Assembly (NCBI GenBank): GCA_015055945.1
Contig: SVHH01000004.1
Coordinates: forward strand, 62,001 to 126,000
Reading direction: 5' to 3'
Length of the DNA: 64,000 nucleotides
Source: Clostridiales bacterium
GTDB lineage: Bacteria > Bacillota > Clostridia > Christensenellales > Borkfalkiaceae
Shown here: positions 1 through 7,716 of the stretch, one piece after another
How the letters are laid out: every line of letters begins with the position of its first letter
Position numbering within the stretch: position 1 is the first letter of the stretch
The notes under the pieces: generated by a model
Told to the model about the DNA's origin: nothing
Seen by the model: the letters and a program-made list of their open reading frames with translations, nothing else
The model's database searches: none
Program-made: the position numbers and the translations under genes

Positions 1-2
1 GC

Positions 3-521
3 AACCACGAATTTTGGGACGATTTCCCCGATGAATACGAAATATTAGCGTATTTCAATAGGTGCTATGCTTTTGCAATCGAAACTATTGGCTACAAGCA
101 AACTGATACGAACATCATTTGCGCTATTATCGTTACCGAGCCAAACCGAAGAAACCTTTTCGTGTATTACTTGCCACTAACGAACAGTTGGCAAAGAAAG
201 GTTTGTGGAAACGAATTTTCTCAATGTGGTAGTAGATTGCAACTGCGAGATGATGACGGCGAGCCTATTTATCGCACAATACATAGCGACATAAAGCCAC
301 TACTTTGTCACTCTGAATTTTGGAAACAGCGTGGCGGTTTAACGTCTTACTCTGACCTACAAGAAAGATTTTACAACGAAATATCTTATAGGTACGGAGC
401 AGAACGTGGCGAAAGTTTGTCAAGATTAAAGTACACGTCTAAAGAACAGATTAAACGCTTTAATCGTAAAGAAGGCGACGACTACGATGTTATGCCTATA
501 ACTTCGGACGTTTGGATTTAA
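3..521 (+). CDS. Mob/Pre-like plasmid recombination protein, 3' part (5' end off the window)
   Basis: The frame is open from base 3 to the TAA at 519-521, so this is the C-terminal 172 residues of a longer protein. A GTG at 162 is internal and not needed as a start. The stretch around residues 55-135 (YYLPLTNSW, GSRLQLRD, EFWKQRGG, YGAERGES) resembles, from memory, the MobV/Pre relaxase family of mobilizable elements, which nick at oriT to start transfer. At the place where the family carries its metal-binding histidines (HxH after a T-P turn), the sequence reads TEPNRRNLFVYYLP and has no histidine. So it may be a degenerate or divergent member. Together with the recombinase downstream it marks the end of an integrative mobilizable element. 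Confidence 0.6.
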   Translation, partial: NHEFWDDFPDEYEILAYFNRCYAFAIETIGYKQTDTNIICAIIVTEPNRRNLFVYYLPLTNSWQRKVCGNEFSQCGSRLQLRDDDGEPIYRTIHSDIKPLLCHSEFWKQRGGLTSYSDLQERFYNEISYRYGAERGESLSRLKYTSKEQIKRFNRKEGDDYDVMPITSDVWI

Positions 522-580
522 CTGATGCCAAGCGTCTATTTATTTTATCAGTACATAACCAAAAAAATTAAGGAGGAAAA

Positions 581-730
581 TTGTGGTTTATGGTTAAAGA
601 TTTACTAACAAACACAACGCATCTACTGAGATGTAGTTTATTGGTGTTCTACCATCAGGAAAGAGGACATTGTATCCGCACAAATAAAAAATTAAGGAGA
701 TTTGAAAAGACATTATTTAGACGAATTTAA
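581..730 (+). CDS. possible 49-residue small ORF of the mobile element
   Basis: A strong ribosome binding site, AGGAGG at 571-576, precedes a TTG at 581 and an in-frame ATG at 590. The frame runs to TAA at 728-730. The predicted product is basic (ends KKLRRFEKTLFRRI) and is not a family I recognise. It overlaps the next small ORF (702-911) in another frame. The good ribosome binding site is the only real support; it could instead be a leader for the downstream small gene. Confidence 0.3.
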   Translation: MWFMVKDLLTNTTHLLRCSLLVFYHQERGHCIRTNKKLRRFEKTLFRRI

Positions 731-911
731 CAAGGTGGAAATTAACCTTTCCACCAACGAAGTGGCAACTTCGCCACTTGAATTAGGCGATGAAACACTA
801 ACTGCAAGCGCTTCTGTGCTTGCAAATATGTTGTTAGACTTTGTAAGAGATAACGGCTCATACGACAATCTAACAGCACAGAATGTTTTTAGAAAGGAGA
901 ACAAACAATGA
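702..911 (+). CDS. small 69-residue protein of the mobile element
   Basis: The frame begins at TTG 702, only a couple of bases after AAGGAGA (694-700), and the upstream in-frame codon at 693 is a stop, so no other start exists. The stop TGA overlaps the ATG of the serine recombinase (ATGA at 908-911), which suggests translational coupling. Small acidic proteins of unknown function often precede recombinases in such elements. The product has no motif I recognise. The tight spacing of the ribosome binding site makes the start uncertain. Confidence 0.5.
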   Translation: MKRHYLDEFNKVEINLSTNEVATSPLELGDETLTASASVLANMLLDFVRDNGSYDNLTAQNVFRKENKQ

Positions 912-2449
912 AGAAAGCAGTAATCTACGCAAGATTTAGTTCGCACTCTCAAACCGAGCAATCTATTGAAGGTCAACTCCGTGAGTGCTACGATTTTGCA
1001 AAGCGAAGCGACATCACAATCGTTGGCGAGTACATAGATAGGGCTTTAACGGGAACGTCAGATAAACGCCCACAGTTTCTTAAAATGATTGAAGATAGTA
1101 AGAAAAAGAACTTTGAGTACGTTTTAGTTTATCAATTAGACCGCTTTGCCCGTAATCGTTACGACAGCGCCAACTACAAAGCAAAACTAAAGAAAAACGG
1201 CGTGAGAGTTTTGTCTGCAAAAGAAAACATTACCGACGACGCAAGCGGAATACTTGTTGAAGGTATGCTAGAGAGTATGGCGGAGTATTACTCCGCCGAA
1301 CTTTCTCAAAAAGTTAAGCGTGGCATAAAAGAAAGCCTTATAAAAGGCAATTTCATTGGTGGTCACGGACTTTTGGGCTACGACACCGTTGATAAAAAGT
1401 GGACGATTAACCCACTTGAAGCAACAGTAGTTAGAGATATTTTTACAAGATACCGAAACGGAGAGAAAGCCAAAGATATTATAGCTCGTCTTAACGCATC
1501 GGGTATAAAAACCAAGTCGGGCAAAAAATTTTCTATGAGCCAACTTGCCCGTATAATACGCAATGAAAAGTATATGGGCATTGTCAACGTGGACGGAAAA
1601 GTCTATACGAACGTAATTCCACCTATCGTGGATGAAAAATTATTTAGGGAGTGTAATTTAATTATGGATTTACATAAGCATAAACAAAGAAAGAACTATG
1701 ACGAACAACCTTACATTTTAAGTGGTAAACTTTTTTGTGGGTATTGCGAGTCGGCAATTACCGCTGAAACAGGCACGAGCAAAACGGGGCGTGTTTATCA
1801 CTATTACAAGTGCTACGGCAAGAAACTTAATCCAAACGACTGCCACAAGAAAAACGTTAGCCAAGATTTTATTGAAACACTTGTGTTTGAAGCGACTATT
1901 AAATACGTGCTACGACCAAAGGTTATTGATAAAATCGCTAAACTTGTTGCAGATAAGTTTAACGCAGAACTATCTATGCCAACCGTTTTATTATCGCTAC
2001 AAAAGGAACTTAAAGAAGTTAATAAGTCCATTAACAGCATAATGACGGCAATAGAAAACGGTATCTTTACAAAGACAACAAAAGACCGCTTACTAAACCT
2101 TGAAGCAAACCAAGCCGACCTTGAAAACAAGATAGCCGTTGAAGAAGCAAGACAAGTTAAACCTTTACAACCTAACGAAGTTAAGAAATTTTTAACCTAT
2201 TTTGCTTATATGAAATACGAAAAAGGCGAAGAAAAAAACGAGTTCTTTAGCTCGTTTATAAATCGTGTTATTTTGTATGATGATAAGGTTATTATTCTCT
2301 ACAACTCAAACGATAGAGAAACTAAACGTCTTAATAAAAAACAGTTAAAGGAAGTAGAAAACGCCAAAAACCTTGAAGAAATAAAAGAAAACTCGTCTGA
2401 ACGTAAAAAGTTCAAACGAGTTGCTTTTGGCGGAGAAAGAGGGATTTGA
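908..2449 (+). CDS. large serine recombinase (site-specific integrase)
   Basis: This 513-residue protein has the layout of large serine integrases, which cut and rejoin att sites through a serine-DNA intermediate. The N-terminal resolvase domain begins YARFSSHSQ with the probable nucleophile Ser11, and LDRFARN near residue 77 supplies catalytic arginines. A recombinase domain follows (about 150-260), then a zinc ribbon starting CGYC near residue 278 with two later cysteines, and a lysine/glutamate-rich coiled coil around 365-415. The length is usual for the family. Its start overlaps the stop of the small ORF before it. Its last seven codons and stop lie inside the 3' part of the antisense tRNA-Ser gene, which suggests that the tRNA is, or lies next to, the attachment site. 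Confidence 0.93.
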   Translation: MKKAVIYARFSSHSQTEQSIEGQLRECYDFAKRSDITIVGEYIDRALTGTSDKRPQFLKMIEDSKKKNFEYVLVYQLDRFARNRYDSANYKAKLKKNGVRVLSAKENITDDASGILVEGMLESMAEYYSAELSQKVKRGIKESLIKGNFIGGHGLLGYDTVDKKWTINPLEATVVRDIFTRYRNGEKAKDIIARLNASGIKTKSGKKFSMSQLARIIRNEKYMGIVNVDGKVYTNVIPPIVDEKLFRECNLIMDLHKHKQRKNYDEQPYILSGKLFCGYCESAITAETGTSKTGRVYHYYKCYGKKLNPNDCHKKNVSQDFIETLVFEATIKYVLRPKVIDKIAKLVADKFNAELSMPTVLLSLQKELKEVNKSINSIMTAIENGIFTKTTKDRLLNLEANQADLENKIAVEEARQVKPLQPNEVKKFLTYFAYMKYEKGEEKNEFFSSFINRVILYDDKVIILYNSNDRETKRLNKKQLKEVENAKNLEEIKENSSERKKFKRVAFGGERGI

Positions 2450-2519
2450 ACCCTCGCTGCGCTTATCACACACTACTCCCTTAGCAGGGGAGCCCCTTCG
2501 GCCTCTTGGGTATTTCTCC
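2428..2519 (-). tRNA. tRNA-Ser (anticodon GCT)
   Basis: On the minus strand the acceptor stem GGAGAAA pairs with TTTCTCC, followed by discriminator G and an encoded CCA (2428-2430). The anticodon stem CTCCC/GGGAG encloses the loop CTGCTAA with anticodon GCT, which reads AGC and AGU. A long variable arm and a 92-base length fit a class II serine tRNA. The T arm GAGGG-TTCAAAT-CCCTC is intact. The 3' end overlaps the last codons of the serine recombinase on the other strand. Confidence 0.95.
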
Positions 2520-2526
2520 AAAGTTT
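2492..2526 (-). repeat. 35-bp direct repeat, copy 1 (tRNA-Ser 5' end plus leader)
   Basis: This copy covers the first 28 bases of the intact tRNA-Ser (2492-2519) plus seven upstream bases. It is identical to 2674-2708, 182 bp further on. Such repeats are typical footprints of integration or excision at a tRNA gene. Confidence 0.85.
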
Positions 2527-2673
2527 TAATAAAAAATATTAAGTTGTTATAGAAGTTCTTAATTTGGCGACACTGCTAAGGTTACGAAGCAGGGGGGCGA
2601 CGCGTTAAGCAAACAGTTCGGTGAACTGTTTGTAGCCAAAGCCCGCGAGTACCCTTATGGTACGAGAGAGGAT
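2527..2673. other. 147-bp segment between the two tRNA-Ser repeats
   Basis: This stretch holds no ORF. It contains a perfect inverted repeat (CAAACAGTTC, GGT, GAACTGTTTG, around 2609-2631) and GC-rich patches unlike the AT-rich spacers nearby. It does not fold into the missing half of a tRNA as far as I can see. It may be left over from an integrated element or be part of an attachment site. Confidence 0.5.
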
Positions 2674-2708
2674 GCCCCTTCGGCCTCTTGGGTATTTCTC
2701 CAAAGTTT
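2674..2708 (-). pseudogene. 35-bp direct repeat, copy 2: truncated tRNA-Ser 5' end
   Basis: This repeats the tRNA-Ser 5' end, from the D-arm sequence GCCCCTTCGGCC through the acceptor 5' strand GGAGAAA and leader. The sequence that follows on the minus strand shows no anticodon stem, T arm or matching acceptor 3' strand, so it is a tRNA fragment and not a second gene. It lies nearer to the candidate promoter at 2780-2808 than the intact copy does. Confidence 0.8.
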
Positions 2709-2779
2709 ATTAAAAACAATTATTAAAAACAGTAAACTACAGCTCACACAAAGTGCTTATATTTAAGTTTTGCTATGAT

Positions 2780-2808
2780 ATGTTATCATAAAAAAACACT
2801 TTTGTCAA
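2780..2808 (-). promoter_or_regulatory. candidate promoter for the tRNA-Ser locus
   Basis: On the minus strand TTGACA (2808-2803) is followed after 17 bases by TAACAT (2785-2780). It faces the tRNA fragment and then the intact tRNA-Ser. No better promoter is obvious between the two repeats. Confidence 0.4.
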
Positions 2809-2847
2809 AGTATTTTTGGCATTTAAAAAATTTTTCTTAAAATATAA

Positions 2848-3738
2848 TCATATTTTTGGTTTTATACGATAAACAGTGATAATTGTGCTGTCGATTAATG
2901 GCTCTTTAACTCGGGGAATAGTACCTTTTATAATTTTACCGCGCACAGCAGAGTAACTATCCGAGCGAATTTTGGTTGAAGATATAACTTTACCGCTAAC
3001 GGTTTTTATTAAATAACCTTCACTTTTGTAACCCGCTTTAGAGTAAGTAATAATTTTTATATCGCCTTCATATAGGTCGGAAAATTCGCGCAAGGTATCG
3101 GTTAAAATTTCATATTCGGGCGCGGGAATTTCACCAGTTATAATGCTTTTTCTTATAATTTTTTCTTGCATAGGTTCGCCGTAAACTTGCACCTTTAATA
3201 TAGACCCGTCGGCAAAGGTACGCAAAATAACTGGATTATGTGTGTTGTTAATAAATCTTAAGTCAGCCCAACCCGAATTTACCATAGCGTCAAAGGATGG
3301 TGCAACGTAAGAAACGGGCAACGAGTGTGGATGATATTCTATAATCTTTAATCCTGCAAGAAGTACTGCGTTATAAAGAGTTGTTGAAACTTGACAAACG
3401 CCCCCGCCAACGCCGTCCACAAACTCGCCGTTAACAATAATTTTAGCACTTTTGTAACCGCGTTTTTCCGTTCTTTCGCCCACAGTTTTATTAAAAGAAA
3501 ACTCTTCATTAGGTGCAATTAAAATATTATCAAGCGACTTTGCCGCAAGCATTATGTTGGTTTTTCGCTCATCAGTAGAAGATGGGTATGAAGTGTAAAA
3601 TTCCGCGCGCAAAACGATTTCTTTAGGCTGAAAATCATAAAAGGGCATAGCAAAAACGCTTGAAAAACTAAATTCAACAAGCGATATAAAAAAGCAAAAA
3701 ACTGCTATTATTAAACTTAGTGTTTTAACCCTTTTCAT
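2848..3738 (-). CDS. VanW family protein, exported
   Basis: The 296-residue product has an N-terminal hydrophobic signal or anchor (about residues 6-30, ending SSVFA). It carries the VanW core GGGVCQVSTTLYN near residue 110, in a domain common in Clostridia and found in some vancomycin-resistance clusters. Its biochemical role is unknown; a cell-envelope role is likely. The frame stays open further upstream to a TTG at 3864. I chose the ATG at 3738 because it opens directly into the signal sequence, whereas the extension only adds a second hydrophobic stretch. No clear ribosome binding site precedes 3738. The gene diverges from trkA. Confidence 0.75.
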   Translation of the reverse strand: MKRVKTLSLIIAVFCFFISLVEFSFSSVFAMPFYDFQPKEIVLRAEFYTSYPSSTDERKTNIMLAAKSLDNILIAPNEEFSFNKTVGERTEKRGYKSAKIIVNGEFVDGVGGGVCQVSTTLYNAVLLAGLKIIEYHPHSLPVSYVAPSFDAMVNSGWADLRFINNTHNPVILRTFADGSILKVQVYGEPMQEKIIRKSIITGEIPAPEYEILTDTLREFSDLYEGDIKIITYSKAGYKSEGYLIKTVSGKVISSTKIRSDSYSAVRGKIIKGTIPRVKEPLIDSTIITVYRIKPKI

Positions 3739-3907
3739 AATTACAAAATAAGTATGGGTATTATAAGAAAAAACATACTTTAAGCAAAAAATGCATACTG
3801 ATAAAAATATAAAAAGACTAATATGTACGAAAAAAAACAATACGGTATGTGTTTTTTGCGTCAATTAGATAGTTGTTTTGCTTAAAAATCACAAATAATA
3901 AAAGAAT

Positions 3908-3945
3908 AAACCCGTTTAACTGTTAAAAAAGTTTAGGCGGGGTTT
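3908..3945. other. hairpin in the divergent vanW-trkA spacer
   Basis: AAACCCG (3908-3914) pairs with CGGGGTTT (3938-3945), with T-rich sequence on the + side. It looks like a rho-independent terminator but lies between two divergent genes and upstream of the trkA promoter. It may insulate the two units or end a short transcript. The rest of 3739-4031 shows only AT-rich promoter sequence. Confidence 0.45.
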
Positions 3946-3967
3946 ATTTTAAAACTTTATAAAACTA

Positions 3968-3996
3968 TTGTGTTTTAAGAAATTATTTGATATAAT
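3968..3996 (+). promoter_or_regulatory. promoter of trkA-trkH
   Basis: TTGTGT (3968-3973) and TATAAT (3991-3996) are 17 bases apart, ending 35 bases before the trkA ATG. A GGAAAG ribosome binding site follows at 4021-4026. Confidence 0.6.
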
Positions 3997-4031
3997 ACGA
4001 TTTAAACAAATATTCAATAAGGAAAGTTGGA

Positions 4032-5384
4032 ATGAATTTAATTGTTATCGGAGCGGGTAAGGTTGGCGAAACCTTAATCGCAAACTTCATAAATGAAAAC
4101 CACGATATAGTCGTAGTTGACATCGATGCGGACAAAGTTCAAAACGTTGTAAACCGTTATGACGTAAACGGCATAACTGGCGGTGGATTGGAGCGCAGCG
4201 TGCTATTAGAAGCGGGCGTTGAAAAGGCGGACTTCGTAATCGCTTGTACCGCACAAGATGAAAAGAATATTTTGTGTTCGGTTTTGGCAAAAAAACTTGG
4301 TGCAAAGTACACTATCGCGCGTGTTCGCGATCCTAAATATTTTGAAGAAGTTGAAAACGTTAAAGACGTGCTTGGCTTAGACTTTTTCTTTAACCCAGAA
4401 CTTCAAACTGGTAAAGAAATTGCGCAGATTATGAAATTCCCCTTTGCAAAGAGCGTAGAAAGTTTTGCGGACGGCAAAGCGACCATGGTAGAATTTACCG
4501 TTGCGGCTGATTCTAGCCTTTGCTATAAGAGTTTGATGGGGATTTCAGTGGAATGCCAAGGCAAGTTCTTGGTGGCAATGGTGCGCCGCGGGGAAGAAGT
4601 TATCATCCCTAGAGGCGATTTCGTATTAAAAGAAAACGACACTGTGTATTTAATAGCCGATGATAAAGAAATGGCGGTTATTATGAAAAAATTGCAAATG
4701 TATAAGCACCGCGCAAAAGCCGTGTTTATCATCGGTGGCGGTAGAATTGCATATTACCTTGCACAAGAACTTATCAGTGCGGGGGTTAGCGTAAAAATTG
4801 TAGAGCGAAGCCCGGAGAGAGCAACTGAATTAGCAAACGCGCTCCCTAAAGCGACGGTACTTTGTTTTGACGCGACTGACCACGAAGCGTTAGAAGAAGA
4901 AAAGTTGAACAATAGCGATGCGTGCATTACTTTGACGGGTATGGATGAAGAAAACGTAATCATCTCTCTTTACGCAAAAGAACAAGGGGTAAAAAAGGTT
5001 GTAACTAAGGTTGATAGACCGTCAGTGCTTAGCATGGTTAAGCAACTCGGTTTAGATACGGTTATTGCACCTAGAAACGTTATCGCAAATCACATTTTGC
5101 GTTTTGTAAGAGCGCACCAAGCGGATATCGGTAACGGAATTAACACTCTTTATAAAATGCACGGCAAAGCCGAGGCGTTAGAATTTACCGTAAATAGTAA
5201 TTTTGTTGCGCTTGGCGTACCGCTTAAAACGATTGGAATAAAGAAAGGCATACTTATCGGTGGCGTGGTAAGAAACGGCGAGTTTATACTTCCCGACGGC
5301 GATACTTTCTTAATGCAAGACGATAAAGTAATTATAGTAACGTCAGCGGGTAAAATTACCGAATTGACGCAAATTTTAAAGTGA
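4032..5384 (+). CDS. trkA: Trk system potassium uptake protein TrkA
   Basis: TrkA is the cytoplasmic NAD(H)-binding gating subunit of the Trk/Ktr potassium channel. The 450-residue protein has two TrkA-N/TrkA-C repeats. The first Rossmann fold has GAGKVG at residues 7-12 and the acidic Asp30 that binds the ribose. The second begins near residue 235 with GGGRIA. The double-repeat form is the usual length for TrkA, unlike the half-size KtrA. The gene is followed after one base by trkH, its membrane partner. Confidence 0.93.
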   Translation: MNLIVIGAGKVGETLIANFINENHDIVVVDIDADKVQNVVNRYDVNGITGGGLERSVLLEAGVEKADFVIACTAQDEKNILCSVLAKKLGAKYTIARVRDPKYFEEVENVKDVLGLDFFFNPELQTGKEIAQIMKFPFAKSVESFADGKATMVEFTVAADSSLCYKSLMGISVECQGKFLVAMVRRGEEVIIPRGDFVLKENDTVYLIADDKEMAVIMKKLQMYKHRAKAVFIIGGGRIAYYLAQELISAGVSVKIVERSPERATELANALPKATVLCFDATDHEALEEEKLNNSDACITLTGMDEENVIISLYAKEQGVKKVVTKVDRPSVLSMVKQLGLDTVIAPRNVIANHILRFVRAHQADIGNGINTLYKMHGKAEALEFTVNSNFVALGVPLKTIGIKKGILIGGVVRNGEFILPDGDTFLMQDDKVIIVTSAGKITELTQILK

Positions 5385-5385
5385 T

Positions 5386-6846
5386 ATGAATTATAAAGTA
5401 GTACTCTCAATCATAGGTAAAACGCTAATTATCGTTGCGGTTTTAATGTTGCTTCCTATGGTAGTTGGGATAATTTATCAAGAAAATAATTATCTATCTT
5501 TCGTAATACCGATAGCGATTGCGCTTGCGGGCGGTATACCTTTATCGTGCTTAAAATCAAAAGATAATTCTATGTATGCTAAAGAAGGTTTTGTTACCGT
5601 TTCTTTGGCTTGGATAGTTTTATCAATAATCGGTGCTTTGCCGTTTACGATTGCGGGTGAAATCCCTAATTTTATCGACGCGTTTTTTGAAACCGTTTCG
5701 GGCTTTACAACTACGGGGGCGTCAATACTGACTTCAGGGCAAGTAGATAATATGTCAAGAGCACATATGTTCTGGCGTTTGTTTACACACTGGATAGGTG
5801 GTATGGGTATCTTGGTGTTCGTACTCGCAATTATGCCGGCAAATAACGCTGGTGTAATGCACGTGTTTAGAACCGAATCTCCTGGTCCTTCGGTTGGTAA
5901 GTTATCAAGTAAACTTCGCTTTACCGCGCGTATTTTATACGGAATATACATGGCGTTGACCGCGTTGACTACGATATTCTTGCTTTTTGGCGGGCTTCCG
6001 TTTTACGACAGTTTATTGCTTGCTTTTAGTACGGCGGGAACTGGCGGTTTTGGCATAGTTGGCACGAGTGCTATGAGATACAGTTCGTATATCCAAGTAG
6101 TGCTTGCAGTGTTTATGTTTTTGTTCTCTATAAACTTCAATGCGTATTTTTTGATTTTAATAGGAAGTTTTAGAAAGGTTTTTGCAATAGAAGAAGTGCG
6201 TGCGTTCTGTATACTGGTTGTGGTTGCAACGCTTGCGATTGCAATTGATTTAACCGTTCAAGCGTCAAACTTGTTTGCACATTTTGGGGAAGCCTTAAAA
6301 CACTCGTTCTTCCAAGTAACTTCAATCAGTTCGACTACTGGGTTGACTTCGTACGACTTTGATAAGTGGCCGTCTTTTTCCAAGGCAATACTTATGATTT
6401 TGACGATAATAGGTGCGTGCGGCGGTTCGACTGGCGGCGGCATAAAGATGTCAAGAATACTCATTTTGGGTAAGTCTAGTGCATCTGAATTTAAGAGCCT
6501 TATCCATCCTAGAGCTGTGGTTTCAATCCATTATGAAGGCGTTGCACTCGATCAAAAAACCGAAAGAAACGTTAGAACGTTCTTTATTATTTGGGTAGTC
6601 GCCGTTGCACTTTCAACTTTACTTTTGTCGTTAGATCCGTTTGCCGATTTATTCTCAGATTTTTCAGCAACGCTTGCGTGCATAGGTAACGTTGGTCCTG
6701 GGTTTGGCGCAGTAGGTCCTACTTGTGATTACTCTGGGTATTCAGCGTTTTCTAAAATTTGGCTTTCATTTATAATGCTTACCGGCAGACTTGAAATATT
6801 CCCGATGTTAATGCTTTTCGTTCCAAGAACTTGGAGAAAAGGCTAA
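5386..6846 (+). CDS. trkH: potassium uptake protein TrkH
   Basis: TrkH is the membrane pore of the Trk potassium transporter. The 486-residue protein is strongly hydrophobic. It has the four pseudo-repeated pore loops with selectivity-filter glycines: TTTGAS near 106, STAGTGGFG near 217, TTGLTS near 320 and GNVGPGFG near 438. The ATG lies one base after the trkA stop, so the two genes form an operon. The length is normal for the family. A terminator follows. Confidence 0.93.
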   Translation: MNYKVVLSIIGKTLIIVAVLMLLPMVVGIIYQENNYLSFVIPIAIALAGGIPLSCLKSKDNSMYAKEGFVTVSLAWIVLSIIGALPFTIAGEIPNFIDAFFETVSGFTTTGASILTSGQVDNMSRAHMFWRLFTHWIGGMGILVFVLAIMPANNAGVMHVFRTESPGPSVGKLSSKLRFTARILYGIYMALTALTTIFLLFGGLPFYDSLLLAFSTAGTGGFGIVGTSAMRYSSYIQVVLAVFMFLFSINFNAYFLILIGSFRKVFAIEEVRAFCILVVVATLAIAIDLTVQASNLFAHFGEALKHSFFQVTSISSTTGLTSYDFDKWPSFSKAILMILTIIGACGGSTGGGIKMSRILILGKSSASEFKSLIHPRAVVSIHYEGVALDQKTERNVRTFFIIWVVAVALSTLLLSLDPFADLFSDFSATLACIGNVGPGFGAVGPTCDYSGYSAFSKIWLSFIMLTGRLEIFPMLMLFVPRTWRKG

Positions 6847-6857
6847 ACAATTAAAAC

Positions 6858-6887
6858 AAAACCGTCTTTAAAATAAGGCGGTTTTTA
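6858..6887 (+). terminator. terminator after trkH
   Basis: AAAACCGTCTT pairs with AAGGCGGTTTT and is followed by a short T run, 12 bases after the trkH stop. Confidence 0.75.
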
Positions 6888-6958
6888 CTTTAGTAAAAAG
6901 AGAATAAAAAAAATTTGTTTTTATGGGCGTAAATGTTGATATTGTCGCGGTAAATCGT

Positions 6959-6988
6959 TTGACAATTTTCGACTGTAAATGTTATACT
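6959..6988 (+). promoter_or_regulatory. promoter of the purine operon
   Basis: TTGACA (6959-6964) and TATACT (6983-6988) are 18 bases apart. Transcription would start near 6995, just upstream of the ZTP riboswitch. Confidence 0.75.
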
Positions 6989-7020
6989 AAATATGCTATT
7001 AAAAAGGTTTAAAGTTTTTT

Positions 7021-7088
7021 ACAACTGACGGATTAGCAGGTTACTGCGTGGGAGTAAAAAACGAGAGTTTTGTCGACCGTCTGGGCAG
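7021..7088 (+). promoter_or_regulatory. ZTP (pfl) riboswitch
   Basis: The leader carries the two conserved halves of the ZTP/pfl motif: ACTGACGG near 7024, GTGGGAG near 7048, and at the 3' side CCGTCTGGGCA (7077-7087). The strand GACGG pairs with CCGTC. ZTP riboswitches sense ZMP/ZTP, which builds up when 10-formyl-THF is short, and switch purine and one-carbon genes on. The aptamer 3' end shares bases with the following terminator stem, as expected for a transcriptional ON switch. All downstream genes (pur genes and fhs) fit this ligand. The call is from motif recognition only. Confidence 0.85.
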
Positions 7089-7112
7089 TTTGTTTTTTCA
7101 AACTGCCTTTTT
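7084..7112 (+). terminator. riboswitch-controlled terminator
   Basis: GGCAGTTTG (7084-7092) pairs perfectly with CAAACTGCC (7099-7107), followed by a T run. The left arm overlaps the end of the ZTP aptamer, so ligand binding would compete with terminator formation. Confidence 0.85.
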
Positions 7113-7144
7113 ATGTTTAAAATACCATTTTAGGAGAAAATAAA

Positions 7145-7636
7145 ATGAAAAAAGTTGCAGTTATTATGGGCAGTGATAGCGATCTTAAGGTTGTTGAAAA
7201 GGCTATTACTACGCTTAAAGATTATGGCGTTGAAACCGAAGTTCATATTTATTCGGCACATCGCACACCTGTTGAAGCGAAAGAATTTACCGCGTCTGCG
7301 CGTGAAAATGGTATCGGCGTAATCATCGCCGCTGCAGGTAAGGCTGCGCACCTTGCCGGTGCAATTGCCTCAAATACGACGCTTCCCGTAATCGGTATAC
7401 CTATTAAAGCATCCGCTTTAGAAGGTATTGACGCGCTTTTATCAACCGTGCAAATGCCCGCGGGCATTCCCGTTGCGACCGTTGCTATCGACGGCGCTGA
7501 AAACGCTGCGCTTCTCGCTATCCAAATGCTCGCTATTGAAGATAAAGTTTTAGCGGAAAAACTTGCGAATAAGCGCGCTGAAAAGAAAGAAAAAATTCTT
7601 TCAACTGATAAAGAAATAAACGCAAAGTATAAATAA
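7145..7636 (+). CDS. purE: 5-(carboxyamino)imidazole ribonucleotide mutase PurE
   Basis: PurE class I moves the carboxyl group of N5-CAIR to give CAIR in IMP synthesis. The 163-residue length is typical. GSDSDL at 9-14, SAHRTP at 37-42 with its catalytic histidine, and AAGKAAHLAG near 62-71 are the family signature. The start has the ribosome binding site AGGAG at 7132-7136. It is the first gene behind the ZTP riboswitch. Class I enzymes need PurK to make N5-CAIR; neither purK nor purC is in this window. Confidence 0.95.
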   Translation: MKKVAVIMGSDSDLKVVEKAITTLKDYGVETEVHIYSAHRTPVEAKEFTASARENGIGVIIAAAGKAAHLAGAIASNTTLPVIGIPIKASALEGIDALLSTVQMPAGIPVATVAIDGAENAALLAIQMLAIEDKVLAEKLANKRAEKKEKILSTDKEINAKYK

Positions 7637-7645
7637 AGCGTTAAT

Positions 7646-7677
7646 TAAAAAGTGAAGAAATTCTGTCTTCACTTTTC
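7646..7677 (+). other. intercistronic hairpin between purE and purF
   Basis: AAAAAGTGAAGA pairs with TCTTCACTTTT, with T-rich sequence after it. It could act as a weak terminator or an mRNA-stabilising stem within the purine operon. Confidence 0.4.
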
Positions 7678-7716
7678 TGCGTTTTAAAAGTATATAACCG
7701 GAGGACTTAAAATTAT

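Noticed and set aside
2527-2708. A second complete tRNA-Ser
   Set aside because: Only the 5' end of the tRNA is present; the acceptor 3' strand, anticodon stem and T-arm cannot be found downstream of it.
3739-3864. Longer vanW start at TTG 3864
   Set aside because: It adds a second hydrophobic stretch before a good signal peptide and has no ribosome binding site.
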